Shown: positions 47,425 to 62,636 of the stretch, piece after piece
Numbering within the stretch: the stretch's first letter is position 1
Layout: every line of letters begins with the position of its first letter
Origin: Steinernema hermaphroditum
Taxonomy: Eukaryota; Nematoda; Chromadorea; Rhabditida; Steinernematidae
NCBI GenBank assembly: GCA_030435675.1
Contig: CM059622.1
Location: 1,488,001-1,552,000, forward strand
Direction of reading: 5' to 3'
DNA: 64,000 nucleotides
The notes under the pieces: model-generated
Database searches by the model: none
What the model was told of the DNA's origin: nothing
The model's input: the letters and a program-made list of their open reading frames with translations, nothing else
Made by a program: the position numbers and the translations under genes

Positions 47425-50400
47425 TGATGTTTACGTTGCCATGCTATTTATGTTCTCTTTTGTGTTTGTTTAGAAAGAACTTACAACTAATCTCGCTGCT
47501 ACTCGTGGAGGTGAAGGACAGGACCCCTCAAGCGACATACTTCTTTACATTCCATAATTCTCTCATTTCAGCAGTATGGCTGTGCAAAGAAGCATGTAGC
47601 CGGAGGGAACCTCATCAGGGTGTGAAGTCGCTAAAAATAACCTGAAAGAACGGTAGCGCCGCTGGTGGCGGGCGAAAACAGCGCCGCGCGCGATAGGCCA
47701 TAAACATAGACGGTGGCGACGGCGGCGGGCAGATGCCTCCTCCTTCTGTTGCCCGCCCGTGGGAACGTCATCATCATCATCATCATCGTCGTGGTTGCCG
47801 GAGTCGGAGGCACAGGCGAGGACGACGACAAAGGGGAAAGGAACCGGCGGCGCGCAACAAACTATGCGCAATTTGTCGAGCGACGCGCGCGTTTGTCACC
47901 TTCTTCGCCTCGCGTCGATGCGACAACCGGCTTCGCCCAGAGGGCAAAAAAGGTGAAATGTGCAATGCAGTTCAGTAGGTCAATGGATGGATACAAGAAT
48001 ATCGTCTATTGTTCTGCGCGCGCCGGTCAAAAGGCGCCGACTTTTGAAGGGCCGCCCGGGCACCTTGCTCGAGGTTTGGATGCGTTCTACAGCGAGACTG
48101 ATGTCTACAGGCTTTTATCTAGATATGGTGAACGCTGGGACTGCTAGAAGCTAGGATAAGGTGTCTGGACCAAGGGCAAATGGAGCTAGACAGTTTCGTC
48201 TGGAGTCTAGACTGTAAAAGAAGACTTGGAAAGGAGCTCTACTGAGGTGATCGAACGATACAGTGGATCGCCGGTGATATGAACGAACCGGGGGACTTAA
48301 AGAAGCCTCGGAGACGTCTAGGAATCAAGATCGGCTTGTACCGCGTTTGATAACTCTAGACAGGCAAGGCTTACGGTAACCAATCATCAACCCATGGGGC
48401 GCCTCTCTGGAATCCACCTTCAGAAGACGTGGGAAAAGGCACACAGACCGGTTTCCGTGGGAAACCAACGACGGAGACATCACTCCAAGTGTCTATCCCT
48501 ACCGTAATCTGGCACGATGGATCTACAAAGAGTCTAGCGAACGCGTCTGCTATCTCAACGGGCCAGTAAAGAGCTGAAGTTAAGTGCAGCTACAGTAACC
48601 TGTTCTCGATAAGGGGAAGAGCGAGCCGACTTACCCTTAGAGGCCCACAGACGACAGAAGAAGCGGCGGGAGAGCGACGGAGCGTGGCTGCGGATCGAAG
48701 GCGCCTCTGCCTCCGACTGACCACAGTCATCGCCTACAAATAGCGACGCGAGCTTCTCGTCCGGGGGCCCGGGGAGTGCGTCGGCGGCCGCCTCCACCAC
48801 CCCGCAAGCCCGACGACACACAATAATACTAATCTTAGCCGCTAGCCCGACGACTGCCTGCCTGTCGGAGGGTCGCGTCGTCGTCGTCGTCGCCGCTTAC
48901 CGTGCCACCGCCATCAACGCCGACAACAGCGTGTCGACGTTGTCGAGGAGGGAGGGCGTGGCGCCCGGCGAGGAGGGCGACGAGGAGGAAGAGGCCGACG
49001 GATCGCGGCGCTGAAGAGGGTGGGGGGCGCCCGCTAAATAAATATTAGAAACGGTTGTAAAACGGTGCCTAGGGTTAAGAAGAAGGTGTGTGTGTGTGGG
49101 GCCGCCGTCGCCGACGACGACGCTTAAGTTGTAATGCTGCTGCGCAGGAGATGCCGACGGTGGTGGGGAGCGGCGGCGGACTGTAACCACATGCCGGAGG
49201 TCATTTGTCTTGCGGCGCTGTTTTTTCGCCGGAGTCGTTGAGGTACAAAAGGGAGACCGGACCTAGACAACTTCTGAGCTTATCTGTGTGGTTTAGGGGG
49301 AAGAGATGATATGATGTCTACATGGCTCTAGGTCGTTTATAATCCGAGGAGTTATCGTAACCGGATTTGCAGGATTTCGATCCATTTATGGGTTACGGTA
49401 TCCCTTGATACGTGCCTATTGGTTGGGGAATGTCTTCAATTCATTGAAGTCTAGACGAACCACACGCAGACAGATTTAATAGATGCCTTTTCACTCCTCG
49501 GTCCTGATTTCCTCTGTTTTATTTTGGTTACTGTAGCCGTTTTTCCCAAAATTATCTGAAAGACCTCGTTTTCACACGTTTACCACCGGGTACAGATCCT
49601 CTGATGATTTAGAAGATTGTTTGTGTCAAAAGGTGCCCAAGGTTACAGTAGAATGACCCAAAAAAGCGCGAAGAGGACTGATCCTGGACCCTCCTACTTC
49701 GTGGGTGGGCTACGGTATTCCTTCTTTGATAGATGAGTACTTCTATCGACCTACCGTAATCGCACCTTTCCAAACAGCGAAAATTGGTCCACTTACAACA
49801 AAAAAACTGCTTCATGTCTTCAACGATATCTCGGAGAACTCCCCCTCCTAGGGTTACGGTACTCATTTCCGTCGCCACCTTTCCTGCATACAGCTTTCAC
49901 TCATAAATCCAAACCATTGTCTCGCACGTAGACGTAATAAATCACGTTTACGGAGTGGCTCTCATCCAGGCCCACATCCACCCCCGTCTACCAGTCAGTC
50001 TATTCCCACAAATACCCAAATGTGTCTTAATGCAACTTTACACCCTTCTTCTGGGCTCTCTGCAAATCGCCTCCGTCGATCACAACAAAAAACAAAGCGC
50101 GCCTCCCAGAGGCCTCCCTCACAGTGAACCCGCTGTCGCCGTCGCCGCCGCAGCTTGCACAGCGACGAGCTCCGAGAAAACGCCTCCGCTTTAAACAATC
50201 GCCGCCGGTGGATCGAGGCGAGCTGTAGCGGGCCTCGGAGGCCCTCGGCGCGAGTGCAAATACTCCGATTTCAAGAGTGCACGACGAGGGAACGGTCAGC
50301 AGCGCACCGTATTTGAGCACTAGGGCAAACAGAGCGAACGACGTGGATTCCGTCGCGCATTAAGAAGGTCATTTGAGTTCGTTTAGACATTAAGAGACCA

Positions 50401-51133
50401 AAGAAGAGGCCGACGGTGTTTACCGATGGGACAGGAGCCGAAGACGGACGTCAGTGGGCCGAAGAGGTCAGCCTAAATCGACTCCCACATAATCTTAGAT
50501 GGCTGATTCTATGAAAATATTGACGCCTTTCCAGATTTCAGAGACCGAAAACGAGAATCAAGGGATGTCATTAGGACTATTGAGGACAAAAATAGGAAAT
50601 GGGAGCGTTTGTGAACAGCTTCCAGCCCACACAGAAGCGTCTAGACAGTCTATCTTCCATCTAGACACATCTACAAGTCGCCTCTATCACCATACGAGAA
50701 GGGCAACGCCTCGGAAAAGTAGACACATTAGGCGAGCGCCGAGAAGACGACTATGAGCAGATTCAGGATATCATGGATATCGAGGGGCTGGCACTTCCCC
50801 ACCGTCGACGACGACCCATATGCGTCGATATCGATAGGATCGGCGTTCGCCCGCGGCGACGATTGTGATGTCTTCAAAAACAGATTAATTTGCAGCATCT
50901 CGACGGAGATAAACAGATATTAGCTTTTATGGAACGGAAGCCGATTTTATGGCGCGGAAATCTAGGTTACGGAGGTCAGAGAATGTTAGGGAATTCTGGA
51001 GGGCGAATGAGGATGTTTGTCGTTTAGAAAATCGTCTATCTGTCTTAAATCTCGACTAGGGCTAGGGTATTCCAGTCTCCAGTTCCAGTCGACGGGTCAC
51101 AACGACACAAGTCCGAGCTGACCGCCAGTCCTA

Positions 51134-51262
51134 GTCTAGACCATATGAGATTTCTTGTCTCAATTTACGTGTTCGAGAAACAGTAGCTTGATAGACCCTA
51201 TTTCAGACAACCACGAAAAAGAAAGTGATTGAGGCTAATCGTGCCGGGACCTCGAGTTCGAG
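51134..51262 (+). repeat. Direct repeat, copy 1 (partner 51397-51529)
   Basis: About 130 bp match the partner with moderate divergence. Shared blocks are GTCTAGACCATAKGAGA, CTTCTTGTCTCA-like, AACAGTAGC, ATAGACCCTATTTC, CGTGCCGGGACC and a terminal GAGTTCGAG. The last resembles a Pol III box B. Confidence 0.75.
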
Positions 51263-51396
51263 TCCAGCTGGAGTCCTCGGTCGGATAATGTTAGACAAGT
51301 CTGGGCTACTGGAATGTGGTGATTCTTGCAGTCTATATTTGAAAGCGACCGACACTCGTGGAATTATGGAGGGCGTCTGTCAACTAGATAAGCGTC

Positions 51397-51529
51397 TGTC
51401 TCTAGACCATAGGAGACTTCTTGTCTCAGTGTGTATATTCGATAAACAGTAGCCCAATAGACCCTATTTCCGACAGCCACGAAAAGGAACATGGTCAAGG
51501 CTCATCGTGCCGGGACCTTGAGTTCGAGA
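51397..51529 (+). repeat. Direct repeat, copy 2 (partner 51134-51262)
   Basis: Tandem partner at a spacing of about 265 bp. It ends in GACCTTGAGTTCGAG. Neither copy folds as a complete tRNA by eye. A tRNA-derived short interspersed element is possible but unproven. Confidence 0.75.
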
Positions 51530-51619
51530 CCTCCAATAAATCATGACCTTACACAGTTTCTTCCATACTAATTTACTTACATACTCGTATTTACATGCAT
51601 CACACACACGGCAAGGCCA

Positions 51620-53481
51620 TCAGCTAGCGTGCTTTTTGGTCCAGGCCCTAGCCTTACTATCGTACTCCGCACGGTTGTTGAGGTACTCGTCGCGAAGGTA
51701 CTGTCCCGGCTGCTTGACGTCTCCCGGTCGCGGGCGCCGCATCAGATCCAGCAGATTCTCGAGCACGTCCCGCATACCCATGGCCGAGGTCCAGTTCTTG
51801 TTGAGCGCGTCGCAGTAGACATCGCCTTCGCGGTTGATGTTGCAGTGGTAGATGCGCGTCTTCCATTCGACCTGAAGAAGGATGGATAGGGGTTTTTAGA
51901 CGGTCCTTGACACGTAATTCTGAGCTGCAGATTCAGATACAGACTATCAGAGATAGATCTTTTGAAGCAGCATTTTTGAGACCTTACAGCGTGTCTGTGT
52001 CTCGTGCGAAATCGCGAAAAACGAACAAAAGATCCGGGTTATTTTCGCCGTCCGTTTTTTTCTACGAAAACCTTTTACCAGTGGTTAATGAAGCGATTCA
52101 TTGTATTTGTACGCGCCAGGATGTGGGAAACCCAGATTCGTCAGAGCCATCCAAATATATGATTCGAATTCCGATGTATTACCCTCGGTTGGTCGTCTTG
52201 CGAAATTTCACCCTTTGAAACACAAATTCGTCAAGTCTGATCTCTGCGCTTCGGTCTTTGGCCTTCCCAATTTGTCAATGTGCAAAAAAGATCGTTAAAC
52301 GGCCTTACCCATGACCAAAAAGTCTATCTTCTATAAAAGTCTCTCTTTAGAAGCGTCCGACCGCTAACTCATTGATAAAGTGACAAATTCAGGCGTAGAC
52401 AGTCTAGCCTGGGTGCAATTGACTGTTTTTGTAGAACGGCGATCGCATGAAGTGTCTGATTCTGCACATAACTTCACTTTAGCCAGTGTGCTGAGCGGCC
52501 GAGCTAAGTCTGTCTTCCTCTATGCTCAAATCATTGATTCAAAGATTGTTTTCAACTCCACTTTCTCACTTCTCTCACACCGCCGCCGAACTGATATCGA
52601 TGCCTCACGTCTCCCCAATCAAAAATACGCCTATTGTACTGAGTCATCGCCCTGTGAGCTTTCGTAACTGCACATCATGCAGAGAATCGATCGATTTCAA
52701 AACTCTCGGGGATTGCTCAGTTCAAGCACATCCAAAATGTCTACAGGATCTATCAAAGGGGATTCTTTTCGATGCCTACACCAGCACTCACCCTTGGAGG
52801 CTCGTTTGGGTACTTCGGGTCGATGTGGACGTTGAAGAAGAAAGTGCCGCCGTCGTACAGGGTTCCAGGCGGACCTTCGATGACGCCATTCCACACGAGA
52901 AACGATTCAGCGCTGGGCTGGACGTCGATACAGTCATCCACCTCGTTTCGTTCAAGATCACAGTGTTCTGCTCGTAGACGTAGCATAGTCTCTGAAAGGA
53001 AGGAGAGCTCAGATCATTGTATGAGCGGTTCAGTGCAGTGTTGGGGAGGCGCTTTGTAGGAGCTGAAGTGAGAAATAAAAGGAAAGGAAACGAGACATGC
53101 TTTTCAACTTGATGTCCTTGCAAAAGACCAGTATCTTCTGTGGACACCATAGGACACTACACACGTAGACGGTCTTGTTCAAGAGCTTTTCGACCGTTCA
53201 CTCTTGACGGCTTCTGCATAAGGGATTCGACTTAATTTCTAGACCAGCAAATAAATCCAAATTCAAGACGCTTTAGATTCTAGATTCAGACGGCACTGCA
53301 GTCTGTGAAGACGAGGAAAGGATTTTCTCTTGAGGACGAAGCCATGCTGGATAGAGGGGGCAGAAAATGAGCTTGTGAAGTCAAGTTAGACCGTTTTACA
53401 TGGGAAGGACTAACCATCGAAGCTACTTCCCATCAACATGCGCATCAGCTCTTCGTCTACTTGATTACTAGGTGCAGCCAT
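51620..53481 (-). CDS. Ubiquitin-conjugating E2-like protein with altered active site
   Basis: Three exons (53415-53481, 52792-52991, 51620-51871) encode 172 residues with a complete UBC fold: WNGVIEGPPGTLYDGG, then YPNEPPRV, then KTRIYHCNIN, then NKNWTSAMGMRDVL, and a C-terminal ARAWTKKHA. The general shape is closest to UBE2D/UBE2K. Two active-site changes stand out. The conserved HPN tripeptide is HCN (98-100). At the catalytic cysteine position, where relatives read ICLD, this protein reads VYCD, with tyrosine at 108 and cysteine one residue later at 109. It may be inactive like UEV proteins, or use a displaced cysteine. The first exon is joined across about 420 bp and is less certain. 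A GTTTAG acceptor lies 4 nt before the start. Confidence 0.85.
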
Positions 53482-53655
53482 CGTGCTAAACTGGACACTC
53501 TGCAGTTGATTAGAAACCATTCTACTCGCGATAGCTAACGGAAACGACGTGAATGAAGACAGCAACAAACATGAAATAGGAATCATTAATTATTTAATGG
53601 AAAATTACACAGTGTACAAAAAGCGGTCAAATACGTGACAATGGTTTGGAGACCG

Positions 53656-54630
53656 CTACTTGCAACAGCTTCCTTTGGCCTGCTGCGGCTGCTCCTCGTT
53701 GATGTTGACGCCGCCATGACCCCGTCCAGATGGTCCACCGCCGTTGTTCTCATTCTTGGGCAATCTCTTTGCTGAAATCACCAGATAAGTCACTAGGTAT
53801 GGACCGCGTTGTCACTGACCAATAGCCATGAAGATGTCGTTCACATTCATCGCCGTCTTCGCGGAAGTCTCCATGAATAACAGTCCATTATCGTCGGCGT
53901 AGGCTTGCGCCTCCTGAAATGAAGATGATCAGTGATCTGGTTTCAGTCATATGTAGCGCACCTCATACTCGACGACTCGTTTTGCAGCGAGGTCAGCTTT
54001 GTTGCCCGATAAGGCGATGACGATGTTAGGGCTGGCTTGGCGCTGTAATTCCTTCACCCAGTTTTTGGCCTTCGCAAAGGACTCCTGAAATTCGGCACCA
54101 TAAACATTCCGTTCCAAACAATAAACAATGTCTACCTGATTCGTGATATCGTAAACCACAATCGCTGCCTGTGCTCCTCGATAATACATTGGGGCGAGAG
54201 AATGATATCTGAAACAATTAGTTTTACTACCGTTAATTGGAGTGGCAGGGCTTATTAGGACTAAATGTAACTGTTGCTGATATGTAATATGCAAGCAGGA
54301 TTGGACGTATATTAAAGAGAACCTATTAAGTTTAATTTTCCGGGAATGGGCGACGGCACCCAGTTGATTTGGCTATTCTCTCTCCTACCTTTCTTGACCT
54401 GCAGTGTCCCAAATCTCGAATTTCACCGTAGTATCGTCCAGGCATATCGTCTGCGTGAGGAATGCGGCTCCAATCGTCGATTCTTGGTATTCATGAAACT
54501 GGCCTTTGACGAACCTTAGAACGAGCGATGATTTTCCAACAGCGCTTTCTCCCAGCAGGACCAACTTGAACTGACACGTCTTGTTGGCGCCACCGCCATT
54601 TCCGGATCGCGGGGCAGAACGGTTGGCCAT
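53656..54630 (-). CDS. rab-5: Small GTPase RAB5
   Basis: RAB5 controls early endosome fusion and endocytic transport. Five exons (54389-54630, 54136-54208, 53962-54084, 53820-53913, 53656-53771) encode 215 residues, the usual length. Nucleotide-binding motifs are intact: GESAVGKS (28-35), the switch I region [18 protein letters not shown] (74-80), GNKAD and ETSAK. RAB5-specific segments include [18 protein letters not shown] and [16 protein letters not shown]. The C terminus ends GSCCK, providing the geranylgeranylated cysteine pair. One 51 bp intron is open in frame and could look like an insertion, but it has clean GT..AG ends. A TTGCAG acceptor lies 5 nt before the ATG. Confidence 0.97.
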
Positions 54631-57233
54631 AGTATCTGCAACAATAAGAGCCATTCGTTTCGTACGGCTACGCAAACGAGTCACGAGATTACTGACAGCG
54701 GCATTCGCGCAAATCGGTGCAACAGACGATGCTACCGCCATTTCCTGATGGCGGTAGCACCCTAATATCTTCAAATCGGTGCAACAAGCGATGGCACTGC
54801 CATTTCGGAACGGTTGGACATAATGTCCGCAAATTGGTATCACGAGTCACGAGCCGCAAACAATGCAATAAATACAGATGAAGATGACACGCTGATTGCG
54901 ATCAATATTTGACACACAAAAGTTCACGGAGAGCAGTGAATCGTCGCTTCGCACTACTGAATCGCGGCCGAGAGGCGCTGCCGCCGCAAAATCGCATCAT
55001 TCCTTTCGCCGTTCCCTGTCACAGAGGGTCCTCCCCCCAGGCAGCTCCACTCCACTGCCTTCTATGTGTCATCGTCGTGGCGCTGCTCGGAGAACGCGGC
55101 GACCGGCCACAACGGGTCGCCTCGATCGCAGCTGGCTGGTGACACGCGTCGCGCACGCAGCGAGGACAGAGCGAGCGAGTAAGTCAATACACCGTAGCTC
55201 ATATAACACCAAATTTCTGGCGCAAACACGAACGTCGCGCTGAGACCGCTGCAATAAACAAGGAGGAAATACGCGCAAGTGATGCAAGTGCCCCCCAGAG
55301 AATAAGCTCGGCATGGACCTGTTTAGTATACACCACACGGGCTAACTTCAGATTTGAAACACACGAGCAGGGACCACAAATCAGCGGAACGTTGAACGCA
55401 AAATCATGTATCAGCTTTGCCAATAATATACGAGGGTATGTAAAGCAGCGTGAAGACATAGCCCTGAAAAGCAAGGTTACTCAAGGCACTATTCACATAA
55501 AACAAGATCAACGAATGCTGGATGTGGACCAGAATTTCCAACTGCCCGAGCAAATTTACATCTACTTCTACCTTCACTGACACTGCGTCAAGAACTGAGT
55601 GCATAAGGCGCTTGGTAGTGTCCAGAGAGGGGGCAAGTGATAGTCGGCTGTGTTTGCAGCAACGACTTGAACGATAGAAAGCGGAAAGGCAGCTTCAAGA
55701 CGACCCTAAACGTCAATTAAATCAAATAACAAAATTACAATAGAAAGGGGCCATCTGAAGCCATCGCAGCCCGCCTAGCAAAATCACGAACTGGAACGTC
55801 AGATAACGCCGGAATGAAGTAGGCTGCAAGTGCTCAAAAGTCGGGCAGAGTTTGACGATTAACGCCGGTGAGTACGGAAGAGAAGGATGACTGACGGCCG
55901 CATTCGCGCAAATCGGTACAACAAACGATCAATGCTGATCGGGCTTCCCATAGAGTTCGCAGCAGTCGAGAAATTCTCGAACGAATCTTTATCGCGTACC
56001 CGCTTCTTCCCCAGTGATGTCGCGCGAACGGGAGGGTCAGTTTGCGAGCAAATTCAAATTTCAAAGTAAACTGCAGCCGAAAGACATGCGGCGCTAGACG
56101 TCAGAATTTGAGCGACGGAAACTGGAAACACCAGTTTAAGATAATTCCTAAACGCAAATTAATCATATGACAAATTATCGCAGGGTAGTGCGCCACCACA
56201 TACAAATCCGAAAGGACGAAGAGCCAGAAACGAAAGCGCGTGATCGAAAGAAGCTTTTACAGTCAGCGCATCCTTAAATTTCGCACACAAAACGGTGTGT
56301 TAGGTTGGCAAAATCGTGAACCGTCACTCAGGGATATGCAAAGCACAGAACGCTCAATATGAGATAGAAAATCATATTCGATCAGAGCAGGCCGACGGAA
56401 GAGCAAATTGGGCAACAAAACGGTGAGCGTTGCAAGAAGGCGGCATCATTCGCGCAAAAGGCAGCACGCACTCGAATCAGATAGAAAATCCGACCGAGTT
56501 CCCGACCGAGCAAGCTCTTGGCAGCAGTAGCAAAACACGGAAATTCCCAAGCGTCACGCGCACGCTTGCACCGCGGATGACGCGCGAGAGCGACGATTTA
56601 CGGGCAAATTCAAATTTCGCGCTCTCTTCCGGGCTGGTTTCACGGAGCAGAAGCAGATGTCTCGCTGAATTGTTCGACTTGAAACCGAGTCTAGCCTACA
56701 GTCTCGATTCGCTCCTACGCCAAATTTCGAAGAGACGTTTCATACTTACGCTGCACGAGACCCTCTCTACACTGCAGAGTAGACGTAGACACTAGACTTC
56801 TTTCGATTTCGAGTCGCTTTTTCGACTAGAATTCACCGGAAACGATCGGTACTGTAGTCACTGTCGGTATCTTCGGAGAAAGCGTGGTGGGAGCTGATCT
56901 GACGGCGCCTACCGTACTGACTAGTTTCGATATTCTATTGCGTCTATCATATTTTTCGGTTATATCTGCTTTTTTTCCCAATTACCGATCGTTACGAGTC
57001 TCGAATACCAACCCTAGACTAGACTGGAGTGAACTGGACACTTGATACAGAGTCTAAAAGGTGAACAATGAGACAGGAAAAGTGGATCCAGTGACACAGA
57101 CAAGAAAGATCTGAAATAATTTATTCCCGAACTGATATGCACAACTCTAAGACTAAGGCGAAGGCGCCGCTGGAGATGCCAGCGTGGAGTGGAGGTACCC
57201 GTCCGCGGAGGTGGAAGGAAGTGGCGACGCTTC
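54631..57233. other. Intergenic between RAB5 and SLC36-type transporter
   Basis: No gene seen. A motif CGCGCAAATCGGTRCAACA recurs at about 54705 and 55907, with a weaker version near 54775. A perfect 11 bp stem (GCTACCGCCAT and its complement, 54731-54741 and 54748-54758, loop of 6) is present. A CTACCGTA motif lies near 56910. Confidence 0.45.
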
Positions 57234-58946
57234 CTACGAGCCGAAAGCTTGCCCGATGGCGATTGCGTTCGCGTAGAGGCCGGCGCCGATGGCGAAAAAG
57301 CCGACGCCGATGACGGCGACGTTTATCGCGATCTTCAGGAACCTCTGGTTCTTTGTCTTGGTGACCTACAAAGAAGGGATTCGTACTTAGAAGCGACCGT
57401 TGGGAACTGACCTTCCAGTCCTCCCAGAAAGTGATCATTTCGAAGAGCGGAGGATAGACGAGGGCGCAGAGGGTGCCGCTGGAGACTCCGACGAGGGGAA
57501 TCATGATCTCGAGCTTTGGAATGAGGACGGCCATCAAGTAGGTGACGAGCACCCAGAAGAGACGGAAGCCCTTGTCCACTGCGTACTTCGGACAGTTGGG
57601 GAAGCGCGCGCGGAACTTCCGCTGGAACCCGTTGTAGAACATGTCGAAGACGACGTACATCGCGATCGAGTGGCCCAGCGCCGACTGGATCATGAGGAAT
57701 ATGTTGACGGCCGAGTAGAAGCCTTCCTTGGGAACGTTGGTGGTGATAGTGGGCGCGATCTTGTCGCCGAAGCCGGTATAGCCGTAGAAGCCGAAGGCGG
57801 TCATGAACACCGAGCAGAGGATCATCGTCGTCGGCAGCACGCCGAAGTTGTTGAGGAAGTCGTCGGGCGTTTCCAGCTTGTTCTCGACGGGAAGGATCTG
57901 AAGAGACGAGGCAGAGGTGGTCAATTTGGTCGGCTAGTCTCACCATCGTTTGTCCCTCGAACGAGTACATGGCCATGCCGATGTACATGATGGTGCTGGT
58001 GAAGTTGGTGGCGGCCGGCAGTCGCTCCCACTGGTTCTCCTGGCGCACGGCGAACTGCATCACCACGAAGGCGCCGAGCACGAAGAAGACAGAGGAGACC
58101 ATGGCGAAGAAGCTGACCACGCGCATCTCGGTGAACATGTTGGTGAAAGTGATGAAGACGAGCGAGATGGTGGCCATGATTACGGTAAGCGCGTGCGACG
58201 AGTAGCCCGGAAAGTAGTGGCCGAGCAGGTTGACCATGTTGTCTGAAGAGAGTCTTATTGGTGCTGAGGGAGGGGGCGCCATCACGAACCTGAGATGAAG
58301 AGGATAGCGACGGAACACATGCCCAGCTGGTAGAAGAGGATGGTTACGTTGACGATGTACCTGCAAGGGATGGACTCAGAGAGCCGAGAGGAAGGGGGAC
58401 ACCTACATAACGGCCTTGCTGTTCCGGCGCAGGAAGGCGAGGTCACTGTAGTCGCAGACCTTCTTGGCGAAGTGACCGTAGTCGAGGGCCGAGCGCTCGG
58501 ACCTGAAGAGGAGGAGAATATTGGGAGAAAGGTTCCGTAGGACTCACTTCTGGGCGAGGTGCTGCGAGGAGCGGACGAGGATGTGGTTACCGTACCAGTT
58601 GAAACCGGCGATCACGAAGGAGAGCACGAAGGAAACCTGAAACGGCAGCGTCTTCCAGAAGCCCGGAGGGCACGGACAAACCCACAATCCTCCCAGTTTC
58701 CAGGCGTAGGGAAGCGAGAAGCAGCCGGCGTTAAACATGCTCTTCGAGAGCGTCAGGACGGCACGATGGGGGCTAAAGTTAGGACGAGGTTAGGACGGGG
58801 GCCTGCGGGGCTCTGAGAACTTACGAGATGACATCGCCGGCGCGCTGTTCCCGGCGGACGAGGGCCTGACCGTCGTTGGAGGACTGATCGGGAATGGTGA
58901 CGACGGCGCTGCCTTCGGCGACGACATGAATGCCCTCATCGGTCAT
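57234..58946 (-). CDS. Proton-coupled amino acid transporter, SLC36 family
   Basis: This is a multipass transporter of the amino acid/auxin permease superfamily. SLC36 members move small amino acids with protons across lysosomal or plasma membranes. Seven exons (58825-58946, 58548-58772, 58407-58502, 58290-58360, 57944-58242, 57412-57897, 57234-57365) encode 476 residues, the same as human SLC36A1. After a polar N terminus (MTDEGIHVVAEG) the first helix has SKSMFNAGCFSLPYAWKLGG. Further segments include FGFYGYTGFGDKI, ALGHSIAMYV and LEIMIPLVGVSSGTLCALVYPP, with about 11 predicted membrane helices. A CTTTCAG acceptor lies 9 nt before the chosen ATG. The specific subtype cannot be assigned from sequence alone. 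Confidence 0.92.
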
Positions 58947-60011
58947 TGGAAGCGCCTGAAAGAGGAGACTCGGACTCCGTTCGAGTAAATGCGTGGCGCG
59001 CGACAAAAGCGGCGCGACGGCGACCGATTCACACGCGGATCGATCCCGATCGCCAACTGATCACACTTCGTGACGACGAAGCAGCGCTTTTGAGGTGACT
59101 AAGCCCGACCGCACCCATCAGATGATTTGGCGACGGAGATGACCGCGCCACGAAAGAGGGAAGGACAAACGGGGACGCAAAAAAACGAGATCGCGATGCG
59201 GGGTCGACCGCCGAACAAGGACGAAGAAGTGGTGGTGGAAGAAGCGCTTCTGCCCCGGTCGTGATAAGAAACGAACTCCCGGTGTAGTAGTGCACGCCGA
59301 AACGAGCCACTTGTCCCCTGGACCCGAGAGCTGTGTTGTGAATCGACGCCGGAACCGGACCGCAAATAGAAGGCGACTGTTTATGTGGTGACAACAAGGG
59401 CTTAGTCAGTCACCGCTTCGCGGCGGCGCGGAGCTGTGACAGAGTCGTCGAGGAGCGCGAAGTCGACTTCGACCAAAGTGCCCTTCTGGGTCCCTGATTC
59501 TGGGCAGAAATAAACAAACAGAGATATGGTGCTATTTTAGGGCGAACGGCGCTATCGCCACTGATAAAGCGCCCACCCGTCTGAGAGGTCTTTGCACGAC
59601 AAGAAGGACTCCCTGTCGTTTCAGTCGATTCACGTTCAAATGGAGTCACCGACACGACCGCTCCGAACCAACATCTGGTCATGAATGGGCCGCCCAGACA
59701 GACATGACGGGTCTATGGACAAAAACAAACGCTTTGAGATGCATTCCGGCTTTCCTGGTCGATCTCATCATGTACGGTAGGCACTCCCTGATGGCCGCTT
59801 CCTTCTTGACGCCGAAACAGAGACATTACAGTCGCTTCAGAATCGAAACAACCGAAGAAAAAGACATAAGGGGTCTATGGATGAAAACAGACTCATTTTC
59901 GCGCTGAATGATCCCGGTCGATCCCAGCGAGTACGGTAGGGACTGCCGAAACGTTTTAATCATAAGTTCGACCAATAAATTACAACATCGCTTCACGGGG
60001 ATATCGAACGA
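58947..60011. other. Intergenic with a short diverged direct repeat
   Basis: No gene. Segments at about 59706-59790 and 59873-59945 share TCTATGGAYRAAAAC, a GGTCGATC block and a GTACGGTAGG block about 165 bp apart. A related GCTTTGAAATGG segment lies within a proteasome alpha-5 intron near 60830. Confidence 0.5.

Positions 60012-62636
<2,625 letters not shown>

Larger units (their letters stand above)
47425..51619. other. GC-rich, gene-free interval with TACGGTA cluster
   Basis: No gene is supported. There are low-complexity GC-rich tracts with CGTCGTCGT and CATCATCAT runs at 47760-47800 and 48870-49200, and a short TG repeat near 49088. Copies of a GGTTACGGTA or CTACCGTAA motif are clustered between 48370 and 49860 (48373, 48499, 49394, 49710, 49752, 49852). 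Direct repeats lie at 51134 and 51397. Confidence 0.45.

Noticed and set aside
47733..47978. His-rich and Asp-rich open frames near 47.8 kb
   Set aside because: They come from a short CAT/CGT trinucleotide run in GC-rich intergenic DNA, with no gene structure.
54085..54135. A 17-residue insertion in RAB5 between DITNQ and ESFAKAKNW
   Set aside because: It is a 51 bp in-frame intron with GTAGAC..TTTCAG ends; RAB proteins have no insertion there.
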